Source of the DNA: Bacillota bacterium
GTDB taxonomy: Bacteria; Bacillota; Clostridia; Peptostreptococcales; Anaerovoracaceae
Direction: 5' to 3'
Assembly (NCBI GenBank): GCA_017537495.1
Contig: JAFYKS010000052.1
Coordinates: forward strand, 1-5,757
Length of the DNA stretch: 5,757 nt
Shown here: positions 5,022 through 5,757 of the stretch, one piece after another
Layout of the letters: each line of letters starts with the position of its first letter
Position numbering within the stretch: position 1 is the first letter of the stretch
Translations under genes and position numbers: made by a program
Notes under the pieces: model-generated
Told to the model about the DNA's origin: nothing
The model's input: the letters and a program-made list of their open reading frames with translations, nothing else
The model's database searches: none

Positions 5022-5756
5022 TTAAATGGAATATTCTTCGAATTCCAGTTCGCAAGGATTACCCGGGCAAATAAGGATACGGTTATCAGTATGATCCATG
5101 ATGATACTGAAGTTTGTAGCATCTCTCATTGCCACAGGGTATCTAGGGTCTTCGTGGTCACAGATTGAATAAGGATATCCTGCGTGATCACTGTACATTT
5201 TCTTGATATCTTCTACGGTAATCTTTCCATAACGTTCTTTAACCATGGCTTTCATTCTCTGCATACGGATGTATGTACTTCCCATGTGGTTTACATCGTT
5301 TGCAAGATAAGTTTTAGGACCTACATAATGATTTGTATGAATGATAACGCCGTCTTCAGGAATGATAGGTTCAACAATCTGGGAGTCCATTTCGAACTCA
5401 ATAGCTGTACCATCTGTATGTGTTGCAATGAGGTTACCTACAGAATAAGGTGCATGGCTGCCCTTTACATATGCATCGTTGAGATTTTCAGCTTCAAGCA
5501 TAGCTCTAAGACGAACGTGGAATGGAATTCCGTGAACTGGCTTAGGAGTTCTGAGTGCGTTGAGTAATACTGATACGCCGCGGTCGTTCATGCCGATACC
5601 ACCGATCATACCAGCACCTTCTACTACCATCATGAAGTGTGGCTTGTCTTCCTGGTAAACATGTACTACAATAAGACATTCGCCGCTGATAAGTAAGCTG
5701 TAGTCCCAGTTCTGTGAAGCGATAGTATGTCCGCCTTCTGTTGCTGGTGGGAGTAC
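5022..5756 (-). CDS. C45-family Ntn hydrolase (acyl-CoA:6-APA acyltransferase-like), N-terminus outside window
   Basis: The frame runs from the window edge to the stop at 5022-5024 and gives the last 244 residues; the start and the catalytic cysteine lie outside. Family C45 proteins are N-terminal-nucleophile hydrolases or acyltransferases that self-cleave to expose a cysteine and act on linear amide bonds (penicillin acyl exchange, N-acyl amino acids, small peptides). Visible family blocks are GGHTIASQNWDY (residues 8-19 of this fragment, with the N-W-D signature), GGIGMNDRGVSVLLNAL (about 52-68), HTDGTAIEFEM, VIIHTNHYVGP (about 137-147), and near the end DHAGYPYSICDHED and ILICPGNPCELEFEEY. 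ATG codons at 5631-5633 and just after are internal, since the upstream sequence is family-like. Sampled stretches have about 42% GC, against 60% or more in parts of the MATE gene. Substrate is unknown. Confidence 0.85.
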   Translation of the reverse strand, partial: VLPPATEGGHTIASQNWDYSLLISGECLIVVHVYQEDKPHFMMVVEGAGMIGGIGMNDRGVSVLLNALRTPKPVHGIPFHVRLRAMLEAENLNDAYVKGSHAPYSVGNLIATHTDGTAIEFEMDSQIVEPIIPEDGVIIHTNHYVGPKTYLANDVNHMGSTYIRMQRMKAMVKERYGKITVEDIKKMYSDHAGYPYSICDHEDPRYPVAMRDATNFSIIMDHTDNRILICPGNPCELEFEEYSI

Positions 5757-5757
5757 A

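Noticed and set aside
5184..5567. 127-codon plus-strand frame opposite the C45 gene
   Set aside because: It is the complement of a gene with strong C45-family blocks and has no ribosome binding site.

Overview
The window looks like a chromosomal segment of an anaerobic Firmicute (Clostridia or Negativicutes type). This is inferred from intermediate GC content, strong AAGGAGG-type ribosome binding sites, a CoA-transferase of the clostridial 4-hydroxybutyrate/butyryl-CoA:acetate type, a short clostridial-type peptide deformylase, and a PepSY protein of a kind common in gut Firmicutes. I cannot name a species from sequence alone.

Layout. (1) 2-535, plus strand: the 3' part of a PepSY-domain protein with two PepSY-like units and an acidic tail; its start lies outside the window. 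(2) 565-600: a perfect 15-bp hairpin that can terminate both this gene and the convergent gene. (3) 614-1969, minus strand: a CoA-transferase, with a well-formed promoter at 2047-2075 and a four-codon reading frame in its leader. (4) 2119-2318, plus strand: a tRNA-Arg(CCU) gene with its own promoter and terminator. A 26-bp copy of the tRNA 5' end sits 44 bp upstream, next to the promoter. (5) 2426-2833: a small membrane protein with a C-terminal zinc ribbon, with its own promoter and terminator. (6) 2963-4934: a probable operon made of a 44-residue zinc-ribbon ORF, a MATE-family efflux pump and a divergent peptide deformylase. Gaps inside it are 3 nt and then an 8-nt overlap. (7) 4945-5012: two back-to-back hairpins, one oriented for each strand. 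(8) 5022-5756, minus strand: the C-terminal part of a C45-family Ntn hydrolase (acyl-CoA:6-APA acyltransferase-like), clearly more AT-rich than the rest.

How the genes relate. The CoA-transferase fits anaerobic short-chain acyl-CoA metabolism. The MATE pump and deformylase are cotranscribed by position. The small zinc-ribbon ORF in front of them has the same cysteine spacing as the zinc ribbon of the preceding membrane protein, so the two are probably related. I saw no CRISPR array, transposase or complete mobile element. The least ordinary signals are the unlisted zinc-ribbon small ORF, the duplicated tRNA 5' end, and the deformylase that lacks the usual motif-I glutamine.
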